64,000 bases of DNA, taken from NCBI GenBank assembly GCA_963713625.1, contig CAVQMN010000004.1:868001-932000 (forward strand). Reading direction: 5' to 3'. A program made the translations under genes and the position numbers. Source of the stretch: Bog-756 sp963713625. GTDB lineage: Bacteria > Actinomycetota > Acidimicrobiia > Acidimicrobiales > RAAP-2. The notes below the pieces were generated by a model. That model ran no database searches. It was given only the letters and a program-made list of their open reading frames with translations, and had not been told where the DNA came from. Below are positions 35,414 through 43,937 of this stretch, in pieces (positions within the stretch are counted from its first letter, which is position 1; the number at the start of each line of letters is the position of its first letter).

Positions 35414-35860
35414 ATGAAGGTACTGCTGCGAAGTGACGTCGACGGCGTGGGCAAACGGGGAGACATCATCGATGTCTCCGGTGGATTCGCCCGCAACCAT
35501 CTGCTGCCGGCGAAGAAGGCCATCATCGCCACTCCCGGTCTGGAGACCCAGGCCGCGGCTATGCGACGGTCGAGGGACCTCCGCGACGCTCGTGACCACG
35601 AGTCGTCCGAGACCGTGGCCCGCACGTTGGTGGGCAACGCCATCACCTTGACGGCCCGTGCTGCAGGGGACCGGCTGTTCGGCTCGGTGTCCGCCGCCGA
35701 CATCGTGCGTCATGTCGAGGAGCAGACAGGCGCGGTCATCGACCGGAAGGATCTCGTGCTCGACGAGCCCATCAAGACGGTGGGCGAGCACAGTGTCCGG
35801 GTCGAGCTGGTGGGCGGCGTTGTCTTCGAGCTCACCGTGAACGTGGTCGCCGAGGCCTGA
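35414..35860 (+). CDS. rplI: 50S ribosomal protein bL9
   Basis: The 148-residue product is bL9, with the N-terminal domain MKVLLRSDVDGVGKRGDIID and GGFARNHLLPAKKA, a connecting helix, and a C-terminal domain with GSVSAADIV and a closing ELTVNVVAEA. ATG 35414 follows the rpsR stop by one base. A read from 35327 is a shadow in the rpsR end. It is the last gene of the unit before a 286 bp gap and dnaB. Confidence 0.95.
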   Translation: MKVLLRSDVDGVGKRGDIIDVSGGFARNHLLPAKKAIIATPGLETQAAAMRRSRDLRDARDHESSETVARTLVGNAITLTARAAGDRLFGSVSAADIVRHVEEQTGAVIDRKDLVLDEPIKTVGEHSVRVELVGGVVFELTVNVVAEA

Positions 35861-35929
35861 GTCGGCCCACGCGGCCGAGTTGGCGGGGCGGCGCCGATCG
35901 TCGGCCACAGAGGCGGGTGGCGGTCGGTA

Positions 35930-35968
35930 GGGGTGCCGAAGGGTGACGATACCGGGGGTGGGCACCCC
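35930..35968. terminator. Possible hairpin after rplI
   Basis: GGGGTGCC at 35930-35937 and GGCACCCC at 35961-35968 form an eight-bp stem with a 23-base loop, about 70 bp after the rplI stop. There is no T tract. It could be a weak terminator or part of an RNA structure. Confidence 0.3.
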
Positions 35969-36054
35969 GAATCGGACCCGGGCATCACCCTGCACTGTCA
36001 CTGCCTCCTGGGATGATGATCACATGTTGCGACGCGTCCGCAGACCGGGCCACC

Positions 36055-36074
36055 TTGTCCACGGTTCGTCCACA
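36055..36074 (+). promoter_or_regulatory. Two DnaA-box-like motifs 11 bp apart upstream of dnaB
   Basis: TTGTCCACG at 36055-36063 and TCGTCCACA at 36066-36074 resemble the actinobacterial DnaA box TTGTCCACA with one and one changes respectively. The 11-bp spacing places them on the same DNA face. They end 72 bp before the dnaB start. DnaA control of dnaB is only an inference. Confidence 0.4.
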
Positions 36075-36146
36075 CCCAAACACGGTCATATCCCCAAGAA
36101 GATGCCCTTACGTTCCACAGGGCACCTCGGCGAGGGTTGAGGAACG

Positions 36147-37535
36147 ATGGTTCAGGCATTAGACAACTCGCGTCCCCGACAGCTCATGTCACCGATGGGG
36201 GGCAGCGGTGGCCCGGCGGGCCGGATCCCCCCTCACAATCTCGAAGCCGAGGAATCCGTGCTCGGGGCCATGCTCCTGTCCCGGGATGCCATCGCTACGG
36301 CCATGGAGATCTGCAAGCCCGAGGACTTCTACAAGTCGTCCCACGGGCACATCTTTTCGGCGATCACGTCCTTGTTCAGCCAGGGGGAGCCGGCTGACTG
36401 GGTGACGGTCACCGAGGAGCTCCGACGCCGTGGCCTGCTGGAGACCATCGGGGACCCGTCGGTGTTCGTCTCGCTGCAGGCCAACACCCCGTCCATCGGC
36501 AACGCCGAGTACTACGCCAAGATCATCGAGGAGCTGGCCCTGCTGCGGAGGCTGGTTTCGGTGGCCGGTGAGATCACCGAGCTCGGGTACAGCCTTCCCG
36601 AGGATGTGTCCGATGTGCTCGACCGGGCTGAGAGTCTGGTGTTCGAGGTCTCGCAACGCCGGGTCGTCGACTCGATGACGCCGCTGCGGGACCTCCTGGG
36701 GCAGAGCCTCGACCATCTCGAGCAACTTTTCACCAGAGGAGAAGCGATCACCGGCCTGGCGACCGGCTATGCCGATCTCGACGAGCAGCTGGCCGGCCTG
36801 CAGCCGTCGAACCTGATCGTCGTGGGGGCCAGACCCGCCATGGGCAAGACCAGTTTTGCGCTGGGCATGGTGGCGCACGCCGGTATCAAGCTGAACAAAC
36901 CGGTACTGCTCTTCTCGTTGGAGATGAGCCATCTCGAGCTCACCCAGCGCCTCCTCTGCTCGGAAGCGCGGGTCGATGCCAACCGCATGCGCACCGGCAA
37001 GCTTCTCGAGGCCGACTGGACGAAGATCGGCAATGCCATCAGTCGGATGAGCGAGGCCCCGATCTTCATCGATGACAACCCGAACCTGACGGTGATGGAT
37101 ATCCGCGCCCGCGCCCGCCGGCTCAAGAGCCGTGAAGGGCTGGGTCTGGTGGTTGTCGACTACCTCCAGCTCATGACCGGCCGGCACGGTGCGGAGAACC
37201 GTCAGGTCGAGGTCTCGGAGATCAGTCGGGGACTGAAGATCCTCGCCCGCGAGCTCGAGGTGCCGGTGGTGGCCCTCTCCCAGTTGTCCCGCGGGTTGGA
37301 GATGCGCCAGGACAAGCGCCCGATGTTGGCCGATCTCCGCGAATCGGGTTCCATCGAGCAGGACTCCGACGTGGTCCTGTTCATCTATCGGGACGAGATC
37401 TACAACCCCGATTCGAGCGAGAGCCAGGGGACGGCGGAGATCATCGTGGCCAAGCACCGCAATGGGCCGACCGGACACACCCGCCTGGCCTTCATCGGCC
37501 ACCATGCCCGATTCGACAACATGGCCCGGGTCTGA
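36147..37535 (+). CDS. dnaB: Replicative DNA helicase DnaB
   Basis: DnaB is the hexameric helicase at the fork. The 462-residue protein has the N-terminal domain (PPHNLEAEESVLGAMLLSRD), linker, and RecA-like motor with Walker A GARPAMGKTSFAL, EMSHLELTQR, VVDYLQLMTG (Walker B) and the arginine-finger region VVALSQLSRGLE. No intein is present. It starts at ATG 36147; an upstream frame (35943) is only a short non-gene read. DciA (3637-3954) is its likely loading partner. Confidence 0.97.
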   Translation: MVQALDNSRPRQLMSPMGGSGGPAGRIPPHNLEAEESVLGAMLLSRDAIATAMEICKPEDFYKSSHGHIFSAITSLFSQGEPADWVTVTEELRRRGLLETIGDPSVFVSLQANTPSIGNAEYYAKIIEELALLRRLVSVAGEITELGYSLPEDVSDVLDRAESLVFEVSQRRVVDSMTPLRDLLGQSLDHLEQLFTRGEAITGLATGYADLDEQLAGLQPSNLIVVGARPAMGKTSFALGMVAHAGIKLNKPVLLFSLEMSHLELTQRLLCSEARVDANRMRTGKLLEADWTKIGNAISRMSEAPIFIDDNPNLTVMDIRARARRLKSREGLGLVVVDYLQLMTGRHGAENRQVEVSEISRGLKILARELEVPVVALSQLSRGLEMRQDKRPMLADLRESGSIEQDSDVVLFIYRDEIYNPDSSESQGTAEIIVAKHRNGPTGHTRLAFIGHHARFDNMARV

Positions 37536-37602
37536 GCCCACGAACCGGGTCGGCCCGCGGCCGGGCGTTGCCGACTCAACCGTGTTACCCCTGGGTTCAA
37601 TT

Positions 37603-37674
37603 CTGCTGAACGGCTTGTCGCTGCTGAACGGCTTGTCACTGCTGAACCGCTTGTCACTGCTGATGAGCCTGTCG
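37603..37674 (+). repeat. Four imperfect tandem copies of an 18-bp unit
   Basis: CTGCTGAACGGCTTGTCG at 37603-37620 is repeated with few changes at 37621-37638, 37639-37656 and (more changed) 37657-37674, then decays. Unit length is a multiple of three, but no gene here is convincing. The units carry a CTGCTGAAC core. Confidence 0.9.
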
Positions 37675-37712
37675 CTCCTGAGGGGTCTACGGCCGTGGGC
37701 TGTTCGGTTCCT

Positions 37713-37811
37713 CAATTCGGCCTGAATATCGGTCGGAGACAATAGCTGTTGCTGCTCCGCGATTCCTCGGCTCCTTCCCTACGTGCTGCGGCCGATATTT
37801 CGCCCGAATTG
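37713..37811. repeat. Long inverted repeat with 20-base arms
   Basis: CAATTCGG-N4-AATATCGG (about 37713-37732) and its mirror CCGATATT-N4-CCGAATTG (37792-37811) match at 16 of 20 positions, all mismatches in the central four. A smaller stem CGGAG/CTCCG (37734-37738 and 37755-37759) lies inside. The spacer is 59 bases. This could be a structured RNA, a pair of protein sites or a tiny mobile-element remnant. Confidence 0.75.
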
Positions 37812-37922
37812 GAAAACGGAACCACCGATGGTGGACGCCGCCGATGACCATCGCCAACCGGGGACAGACGTCGGGCGCCCCGGTGCCTCGGGTCCGTCTC
37901 CAACTTCGGTGATGATGTTGCG

Positions 37923-38393
37923 GTGGCCGAGTTCGTCATCCCACGGATCCCCGCCTCGGCGGGCGCACTGATCAGGGACGAGGCCGGCCTCGTGCTCATC
38001 CTCAAGCCCACCTACAAATCGGGGTGGACCATCCCCGGCGGGCAGATGGAAGCGGACGGGGAGTCCCCATGGGAAGGCTGTCGGCGCGAGGTGCTGGAGG
38101 AGACCGGGCTCACGGTCACCTCCGGGCACCTGGTGTGCGTCGATTTCCTGCGACCGAAGAGTCGGCGTCCCGGTGGATTGCGATTCCTGTTCGACTGCGG
38201 CGTGATCGGCGACGATCAAAAGGATCGGATCGTTCTGCAGGCCGATGAGATCGGGGATCATCGTTGGGTCGGCCGGGACGACGCCGTCCGCTTGCTGAGT
38301 GGGCCGGTGGGTCGGAGGATCGGGCGGGTACTGGCGGCCACAGGGACCCTGTATCTCGAAGAAGGCGACCCCGTGCCCGGTGTGACCGGCTGA
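37923..38393 (+). CDS. NUDIX hydrolase
   Basis: A 156-residue pyrophosphohydrolase of unknown substrate. The NUDIX box is intact: GGQMEADGESPWEGCRREV followed by LEETGLTV, giving the GX5EX7REUXEEXGU pattern. It starts at GTG 37923. It lies alone between the repeat region and a convergent LysR gene. A cleanup or nucleotide-sugar role cannot be distinguished. Confidence 0.88.
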   Translation: MAEFVIPRIPASAGALIRDEAGLVLILKPTYKSGWTIPGGQMEADGESPWEGCRREVLEETGLTVTSGHLVCVDFLRPKSRRPGGLRFLFDCGVIGDDQKDRIVLQADEIGDHRWVGRDDAVRLLSGPVGRRIGRVLAATGTLYLEEGDPVPGVTG

Positions 38394-38413
38394 ACCAGAC
38401 CCCGTGGGACAGG

Positions 38414-39304
38414 TCATCCATTTCCGGACAGCGAGAGCTGCTCGACAAACCGGTTGAGGTGGTCCCGGCCCAGGTCGGCGACCCGGGTGCAGGCGAACCA
38501 GGGCTCCACCGGGATCGAGTCCGACACCGGATGCACTTCGACCACTGACCCGCGCGCCAGCGCGTCGGCACAGGCAAAGGCGGGGAGCAGGCTGATGCCG
38601 ATCCCATGGGCCACTGCCGCGGCCACCACCCGGAGGTCAGGGGCAACCAGGCGCAGGTCGGCGTGGAAGGACCGACCGAGGACGGAGAGCCAGAAGCGAC
38701 GGGTCAGGGGCAACTCGGCGCTGAAGGCGACCCAGGGTTTCCCGTCCAGCCACGACCCGAGGTCGATGAGCGATGGGAAGGGCTGGGTGGGCACCAGCGC
38801 CGGGGACCCGACCAGCACGAACCGTTTGGCGCCGATGGGCGTCGAGGTCAGCGAGCGCCTGCCCGGGGTGACACTGGTCACGGCCACGTCGAGCTCCCCG
38901 TGTTCGAGCAGGTCGAGCACGACCTCATCGGACCCGAACCGGGCGGACAACGCCGGTGCCTCGCTCCCCAGCCGGGGGACGACGCCGTACGAGAAGAACT
39001 CCGCGGAGGAGCCGAAGCGAACGGTGGGTGCTTCGGGAGTGGTCGACCCGCCGTCGATCCCGGCCAGGATGGGCTCGAGTCGGTCGAGGGACTCGGCCAC
39101 CTGGGCGTGCAGCTCGCGACCCCGGCGGGTCGGCTCGACCCCGTGGGGGGTCCGCACGAAGAGGGGCAGGCCGATTCGCCGCTCGAGCGAGGCCAGCTGC
39201 TGGCTGGCCGCCGGCTGCGACAGGTTCCGCTGCGAAGCGCCGCCACTGACCGAGCCCGATCGGTAGATGGCCACGAACGTGCGTAACCACTCGGACACGG
39301 CCAT
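38414..39304 (-). CDS. LysR family transcriptional regulator
   Basis: A 296-residue LysR protein with the N-terminal winged helix (WLRTFVAIYRSGSVSGGASQ, SQPAASQQLASLERRIGLPL) and a C-terminal effector domain (GKPWVAFSAELPLTRRFWL). It is divergent from a methyltransferase gene with 70 bp between their starts, the common LysR arrangement, so it probably controls that gene and itself. The effector is unknown. Confidence 0.92.
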   Translation of the reverse strand: MAVSEWLRTFVAIYRSGSVSGGASQRNLSQPAASQQLASLERRIGLPLFVRTPHGVEPTRRGRELHAQVAESLDRLEPILAGIDGGSTTPEAPTVRFGSSAEFFSYGVVPRLGSEAPALSARFGSDEVVLDLLEHGELDVAVTSVTPGRRSLTSTPIGAKRFVLVGSPALVPTQPFPSLIDLGSWLDGKPWVAFSAELPLTRRFWLSVLGRSFHADLRLVAPDLRVVAAAVAHGIGISLLPAFACADALARGSVVEVHPVSDSIPVEPWFACTRVADLGRDHLNRFVEQLSLSGNG

Positions 39305-39374
39305 TCGATAACCTTATAGCTGATCTCCACCAAACTTGTTTGTCAATGGTTGGCAGAAGGCTCATGCTGGGTGG

Positions 39375-40172
39375 ATGACCGACATTCCCTACACCCACGG
39401 CCACCACGACAGCGTGTTGCGATCCCATCGCTGGCGCACCGCCGAGAACTCCGCCGGCTACCTGCTGAGCCACCTGCAACCGGGGATGACCCTCCTGGAC
39501 GTGGGCTGCGGACCCGGGACGATCACCTGCGACCTGGCCCGCCTCGTGGCCCCGGGCCAGGTCATCGGCGTGGATGCTTCTGCGGAGGTCGTCCAGGAGG
39601 CCAAGTCGGTCGGGACCGACATCCCCACGCTCAGCTTCCAGCAGGGTGATCTCTTCAACCTGGATTTCGATGACGGGACATTCGACGTGGTCCATGCCCA
39701 CCAGGTGCTCCAACACGTGGGCGACCCTGTGGCCGCCTTGGGTGAGATGCGACGGGTGTGCCGGCCGGGAGGCATTGTCGCGGCCCGTGACGGGGACTAC
39801 CCGGCCATGACCTACTTTCCCGAGGACCCGCAGATGATCCGGGCCTTCGAGGCGTACGGGAGCCTCACCCGGCGGAACGGGGCCAACTGGGATGCAGGCA
39901 GGAAGCTCTTGCACTGGGCCCTGGGTGTCGGATTCTCGTCAGTGGTCCCCTCCGCATCGACCTGGTGTTTCGCCACCCCCGACGAGCGGGTCTGGTGGGG
40001 AGATCTGTGGGCTGATCGCTTCACCCAGTCGTCGCTGGCCGACCAGCTGCTCGACCACGGCATCGCCACCCGGGTAGACCTCTCGCTGTTCGCCGATGCC
40101 TATCGCCGGTGGGCGGAGGACCCCGGTGGCTGGTTCGCCATCGTCCACGGCGAGGTCCTCTGCACCGTCTGA
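39375..40172 (+). CDS. Class I SAM-dependent methyltransferase
   Basis: A 265-residue methyltransferase with the SAM-binding motif TLLDVGCGPGTITCDLARLV, VIGVDASAEVV, and FDVVHAHQVLQHVGDP. The substrate is unknown. ATG 39375 gives a family-sized protein; a TTG at 39336 in the same frame lies in the LysR promoter. Divergent from lysR, so probably under its control. Confidence 0.88.
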   Translation: MTDIPYTHGHHDSVLRSHRWRTAENSAGYLLSHLQPGMTLLDVGCGPGTITCDLARLVAPGQVIGVDASAEVVQEAKSVGTDIPTLSFQQGDLFNLDFDDGTFDVVHAHQVLQHVGDPVAALGEMRRVCRPGGIVAARDGDYPAMTYFPEDPQMIRAFEAYGSLTRRNGANWDAGRKLLHWALGVGFSSVVPSASTWCFATPDERVWWGDLWADRFTQSSLADQLLDHGIATRVDLSLFADAYRRWAEDPGGWFAIVHGEVLCTV

Positions 40173-40252
40173 CCGGGTGGGATCCCACTATCCCACTCCA
40201 ACCGGGGCGGCATGCCACAGGTCCGCTCCCGGCGCCCCGCAGACGGGCCGAC

Positions 40253-41140
40253 TCAGCGGCCCGACGCGCCGTGGCCGAGGACGGCGTCGACAAAGCGGCC
40301 CGGGGCTTCGACCATGGGATAGTGGCCGACCCCCTCCAGCAGGTGGACTCGGATATCCGGCCGGGCCGACCGGAGACGATCGACCATGGCCGGGACGGCG
40401 ATGGGATCGTCCCGGCCCCACACCACCACGAGTGGGGAGGAGTGACGTTCGATGGCTCCGGTGAACCGCGCCTCGCCGTGTTTGCGCTCTTCGATGTACC
40501 GGATCAGCCGCGGGAGCAGCAGGTGTCCGTCGAGGTGGGAGATCATCTCCCACTGGCCGGTGAGCTCATCATCGTCAACGAGGCTCGTCGGGCTGAAGGT
40601 GGCCGTGACGCCGGCCATCACCGTTGTCTGATCGGGGGCACCGTCCTCGGGGAGCCGTCGATCGGGGAGCTCGAGAAGGAAGCGCTGTCCGGGGCTGAAT
40701 TGGGTGAGCCCGAAGTAGATGCTGCCGTTGGTCAGTGTCCTCCCGGCGATCTCGACCGCCCATCGGCCGTCGAGTTGGCGGGCCAGGAGCTCCCCGCCCA
40801 CCGTGTCGCCGATGTCATGGGTCAGCAACGAGACGTGATCCACGGACAGGGCGTCGAGGAAGGCAACGGCAATATCCGCCTGCAGCCCGAAGCTGTAGGC
40901 CCGGTCCGGCTTGTCGGACAGCCCGTAGCCGAGCATGTCGAACAGCAGCACCCGCCGGTCCACCGCCAGCCGGTCCACGACACCGTGGAAATCGAACGAC
41001 GACGTCGGAAACCCGTGGATGATGAGCAGCGGCGGATGCGACTCGGGCCCGGTGGCCGGTACGTCGACGGTGAAGATCCGCGAGCCGCACAGGGTCAGGA
41101 AGTTTCCCCGTGCCCGCCACGACCGGGCCGCCTCGTTCAC
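40253..41140 (-). CDS. Alpha/beta hydrolase, haloalkane dehalogenase or epoxide hydrolase type
   Basis: A 295-residue alpha/beta-fold hydrolase. The nucleophile position is Asp109 in the HDIG motif, as in dehalogenases and epoxide hydrolases, rather than serine. The oxyanion segment HGFPTSSFDFHGVVD, acid WGRDDPIAV and catalytic His in GVGHYPMVEA are also present. The start overlaps the end of the DLH gene (ATGA). A xenobiotic or endogenous epoxide role is possible. Confidence 0.82.
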   Translation of the reverse strand: MNEAARSWRARGNFLTLCGSRIFTVDVPATGPESHPPLLIIHGFPTSSFDFHGVVDRLAVDRRVLLFDMLGYGLSDKPDRAYSFGLQADIAVAFLDALSVDHVSLLTHDIGDTVGGELLARQLDGRWAVEIAGRTLTNGSIYFGLTQFSPGQRFLLELPDRRLPEDGAPDQTTVMAGVTATFSPTSLVDDDELTGQWEMISHLDGHLLLPRLIRYIEERKHGEARFTGAIERHSSPLVVVWGRDDPIAVPAMVDRLRSARPDIRVHLLEGVGHYPMVEAPGRFVDAVLGHGASGR

Positions 41141-41925
41141 CCGATCAGTTGTACCCGGAAGAACTCGAGCACCTGGTCGAGGGCGGCACGGGTGGGCGTT
41201 CCCGGCCGGTCGTCGAGATCCTCGGTCAGCACCGAGTGGGCCGCCTTCCGGTGGCCGTGCGGGTTGCCGGGCGCCGAGTCCAACTCGACGGCCACGAAGG
41301 CGTCGCCGATGAGCTCACGGAGGTGTTCGAAACGCTCGGGGGGGCTGAATTTGTCACCGCTGAAGCGGAGACCGAGCACGCACGTGCCTGCCGCCGCCCG
41401 CTCCTGGAGACGGGACGTATCGGCAGGGGAGAGCCCGATGGCGCGCCGGCCGGACTTGCCCAGGGGAAGCGGAAGTGAGGGCTGACTGAGCACCGGGGCC
41501 ACCACCACGTCGTCCACCATCATGCCCAGCGCAAATCCTCCGGTGAAGCACATGCCCACCGCCCCCACCCCGGGACCGCCACAGCGCGCGTGCTCGGCCG
41601 CGGCCAGGGCCCGCAGCCAGCCGATGATCGGGCTCGTCCGCCCCTGCGCCATCACGGTGAACTCGCGGCTGATGCACGCCCGGGTGAAAGAGGAGAGGGC
41701 GTACCCGCCGCTCGCCGCCCGGCCGTCGTCGCCGAACAGGTGAGGCATCACCGCGGTGAACCCGGCCTCGGCCACGGTGCGTCCGAACCCGGCGACCGCG
41801 GGCGTGATGCCGGGAATCTCGCTCATCACGATGACCGCCGGTCCGGATCCGGACCGGTAGACGGTCCGCTCGTTGCCGTCGGCGGTGAATGAACCCTTTT
41901 CGAATCCTGCGAGTGCGTCGGCCAC
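41137..41925 (-). CDS. Dienelactone hydrolase family protein
   Basis: A 262-residue DLH-type hydrolase. The nucleophile is Cys126 in GMCFTGG, the family form. A late histidine (GHRKAAHSVL) fits the catalytic His. It is followed by the dehalogenase-type hydrolase on the same strand, overlapping four bases, so the two are cotranscribed. Function in ring-cleavage lactone or other ester turnover is a guess. Confidence 0.85.
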   Translation of the reverse strand: MADALAGFEKGSFTADGNERTVYRSGSGPAVIVMSEIPGITPAVAGFGRTVAEAGFTAVMPHLFGDDGRAASGGYALSSFTRACISREFTVMAQGRTSPIIGWLRALAAAEHARCGGPGVGAVGMCFTGGFALGMMVDDVVVAPVLSQPSLPLPLGKSGRRAIGLSPADTSRLQERAAAGTCVLGLRFSGDKFSPPERFEHLRELIGDAFVAVELDSAPGNPHGHRKAAHSVLTEDLDDRPGTPTRAALDQVLEFFRVQLIG

Positions 41926-41974
41926 GGATGGACGCTACCCCGGCTGCCCCGGAACGGCCCGCGGGTTCCCGATC

Positions 41975-42835
41975 TCAGGCCAGGGTCAGGGTGGCGACCA
42001 CCGGCTGGTGGTCGGATCCGGCAAACCCTCCCGCCCGGGCGTCGAGCACGGACACGGGCGGGGTGACCAGCACGTGGTCGAGCTGGCTGTGGGGCCGGTG
42101 GGCGGGCCAGGTCCGGACGGTCACGGCCCGTCGCCAACCCCTGAGATAGGAGTTGACGGGTGGACCCCACAGGTTCATGTCGCCGGCCAGCACCGCCGCA
42201 CTCGTCGGCGGGGGAAGCAGACCGCGCAGGCGCCGGTACTGGGCGTGCGAGCCGTGGGTGATGTGGGCCATGTGGGTACCGAACACAGCCAGTTCGCCCC
42301 CCGCCAACTCCACGTTGCCTCCGATCACGACCCGACGCGCCGCATCACGGCGGAGCTTCTCAAGGGGGATGACCGTGCACCCGTGGACGGGGAGTCGCGT
42401 CAGCATGGCCAGCCCCCACGTTCCGGAGGCGAACCCGGCGCCGGTTGCCTCGGGACTCCTCCGCCAGTGCTCCTCGTCGAGTCGGAACGAGCCTCGCCAG
42501 GGTCGCACGGGCGGTCCCCACCGGGTGGATGCGGTTGGGCGGGGATCGAACAGGCGGCCGTGGGCCAATCCGACTTCAGCCACCACCGAATAGCCCAACT
42601 GGCCGGCGACCCTGTCGGCCGTGCTCGGCCCGCCGTCGTCGGGCTGCCACGACTCCTGCATGATGAGCAGGTCGGCATCGAGCGCCCGGCACTTGTCGAC
42701 CGCATCGAACGGGCGCCCCCAGCCATCGACGCCGAGATGGATGTTGAAGGTGGCCAACGTCAGTGACGCCGGGCGATGCTCGTCGTTCACCCGCCCGGTG
42801 CACAGCAGACGGGATCCATCCGCCCAGTGTGCCAT
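41975..42835 (-). CDS. Endonuclease/exonuclease/phosphatase family protein
   Basis: A 286-residue metal-dependent EEP-fold protein. Catalytic segments are present in order: LATFNIHLGVDGW, the Glu in IMQESW, FGTHMAHI, LAGDMNLWGPP, and GSDHQPVVATL. ATG 42835 is preferred over a start at 43108 because the earlier residues are not family-like and cross into the divergent LLM gene. Phosphodiester or phosphoester substrates are unknown. Confidence 0.82.
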   Translation of the reverse strand: MAHWADGSRLLCTGRVNDEHRPASLTLATFNIHLGVDGWGRPFDAVDKCRALDADLLIMQESWQPDDGGPSTADRVAGQLGYSVVAEVGLAHGRLFDPRPTASTRWGPPVRPWRGSFRLDEEHWRRSPEATGAGFASGTWGLAMLTRLPVHGCTVIPLEKLRRDAARRVVIGGNVELAGGELAVFGTHMAHITHGSHAQYRRLRGLLPPPTSAAVLAGDMNLWGPPVNSYLRGWRRAVTVRTWPAHRPHSQLDHVLVTPPVSVLDARAGGFAGSDHQPVVATLTLA

Positions 42836-42917
42836 CCGGGTCCGGCGACTGGGGGGCACCGTCGCCTCCCGGCGCGGTGGTGGCGGGCGCCGGTTCCCGA
42901 AGTGGGAGCATGGTCGG

Positions 42918-43937
42918 ATGAGGTTCGACACCATGCTGTCCGGCCTCGAGGAGGCCGGTGCGAACGCCCGCCGTCTCGAGGAGCTCGGAGTGGACGGGGC
43001 ATTCACATTCGAAGGACCCCACGACGTGTTCACCCCGCTCGTCCTGGCTGCGGTCTCGACCACCACCCTCGAGTTGGCCACCAACGTGGCCATCGCCTTC
43101 CCCCGCAACCCGGTCCAGCTCGCCCATCAGGCGTACGACCTGCAGCTCCTGTCGAAGGGTCGGTTCACCCTTGGGCTCGGTTCACAGATCCGAGCCCAGG
43201 TGGAGAAGCGGTACGGCGCCTCGTTCGACCGTCCCATCGCCCGCATGCGCGAGCTGGTCGCCGCCCTCCGGGCCATCTTCGCCACGTGGGAGTCGGGTGA
43301 CCGGCTCGACTTCCGGGGCGAGTTCACCTCCCACACCCTGATGCCACCCACGTTCAACCCCGGTCCCAACCCGTTCGGGATGCCGCCCATCGCCATCGGC
43401 GGGCTCGGGCCCCAGATGGTGCGACTGGCGGCCGAAGTGGCGGACGGCCTGCTGGTCATGCCCTTCAACACCGCCGAGCACTTCCGGCAGCGCACCCTCC
43501 CGGCCATCGGGGAGGGTCTGGCCCGCGGCCGCCGGGCGAGATCGGAGCTGACCGTCACCGGGGAGGTCATCGTGTGCTGTGGCAGCAGCGAGGCCGAGAT
43601 CGAGGCCGCCCGGTTGGGCGGTCAATGGCTGCTGGCCTTCTACGCCTCGACACCGGCCTACCGGCCGGTGCTGGAAGTGGAGGGGTGGGAGGACCTGCAG
43701 CCGGAGCTCAATAAGCTCTCCAAATCGGGCCGCTGGGAGGAGATGCCGCGCATGATCGACGACACCATGCTCAACACGCTCGCCGTGGTGGGGTCACCGA
43801 AGGAGGTGGCGGCCCGCATCCACGGAAGGTTCGGTGACCAGGTGGACCGGATGGGCTTCTACACCCCGTACGCCGTCTCCGAAGAGACGCTGGGCCAACT
43901 GGTCGACGTGCTGGCCGGAACGGGAGTGACATCGTGA
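42918..43937 (+). CDS. LLM-class flavin (probably F420-dependent) oxidoreductase
   Basis: A 339-residue luciferase-like TIM-barrel protein of the actinobacterial F420 group. Motifs: MRFDTMLSGLEEAGANARRLE, ELGVDGAFTFEGPHDVFTPL, KGRFTLGLGSQIRAQVEKRYG and AVVGSPKEVAARI. ATG 42918 is preferred; the longer frame from 42621 covers the divergent EEP gene. The GTG start of the next hydrolase overlaps its stop, so they form a pair. F420 use is inferred from family and host, not shown. Confidence 0.86.
   Translation: MRFDTMLSGLEEAGANARRLEELGVDGAFTFEGPHDVFTPLVLAAVSTTTLELATNVAIAFPRNPVQLAHQAYDLQLLSKGRFTLGLGSQIRAQVEKRYGASFDRPIARMRELVAALRAIFATWESGDRLDFRGEFTSHTLMPPTFNPGPNPFGMPPIAIGGLGPQMVRLAAEVADGLLVMPFNTAEHFRQRTLPAIGEGLARGRRARSELTVTGEVIVCCGSSEAEIEAARLGGQWLLAFYASTPAYRPVLEVEGWEDLQPELNKLSKSGRWEEMPRMIDDTMLNTLAVVGSPKEVAARIHGRFGDQVDRMGFYTPYAVSEETLGQLVDVLAGTGVTS

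Larger units (their letters stand above)
37536..37922. other. Repeat-bearing gap between dnaB and the NUDIX gene
   Basis: These 387 bp contain no credible gene. They hold an 18-bp tandem repeat (37603-37674) and a long inverted repeat (37713-37811). A plus-strand frame at 37462-37725 would read LSLLNG-type repeats; it has no ribosome-binding site and overlaps dnaB, so I do not call it. Confidence 0.6.

Noticed and set aside
37603..37674. CRISPR array
   Set aside because: Repeats are directly adjacent with no spacers and no cas genes nearby.
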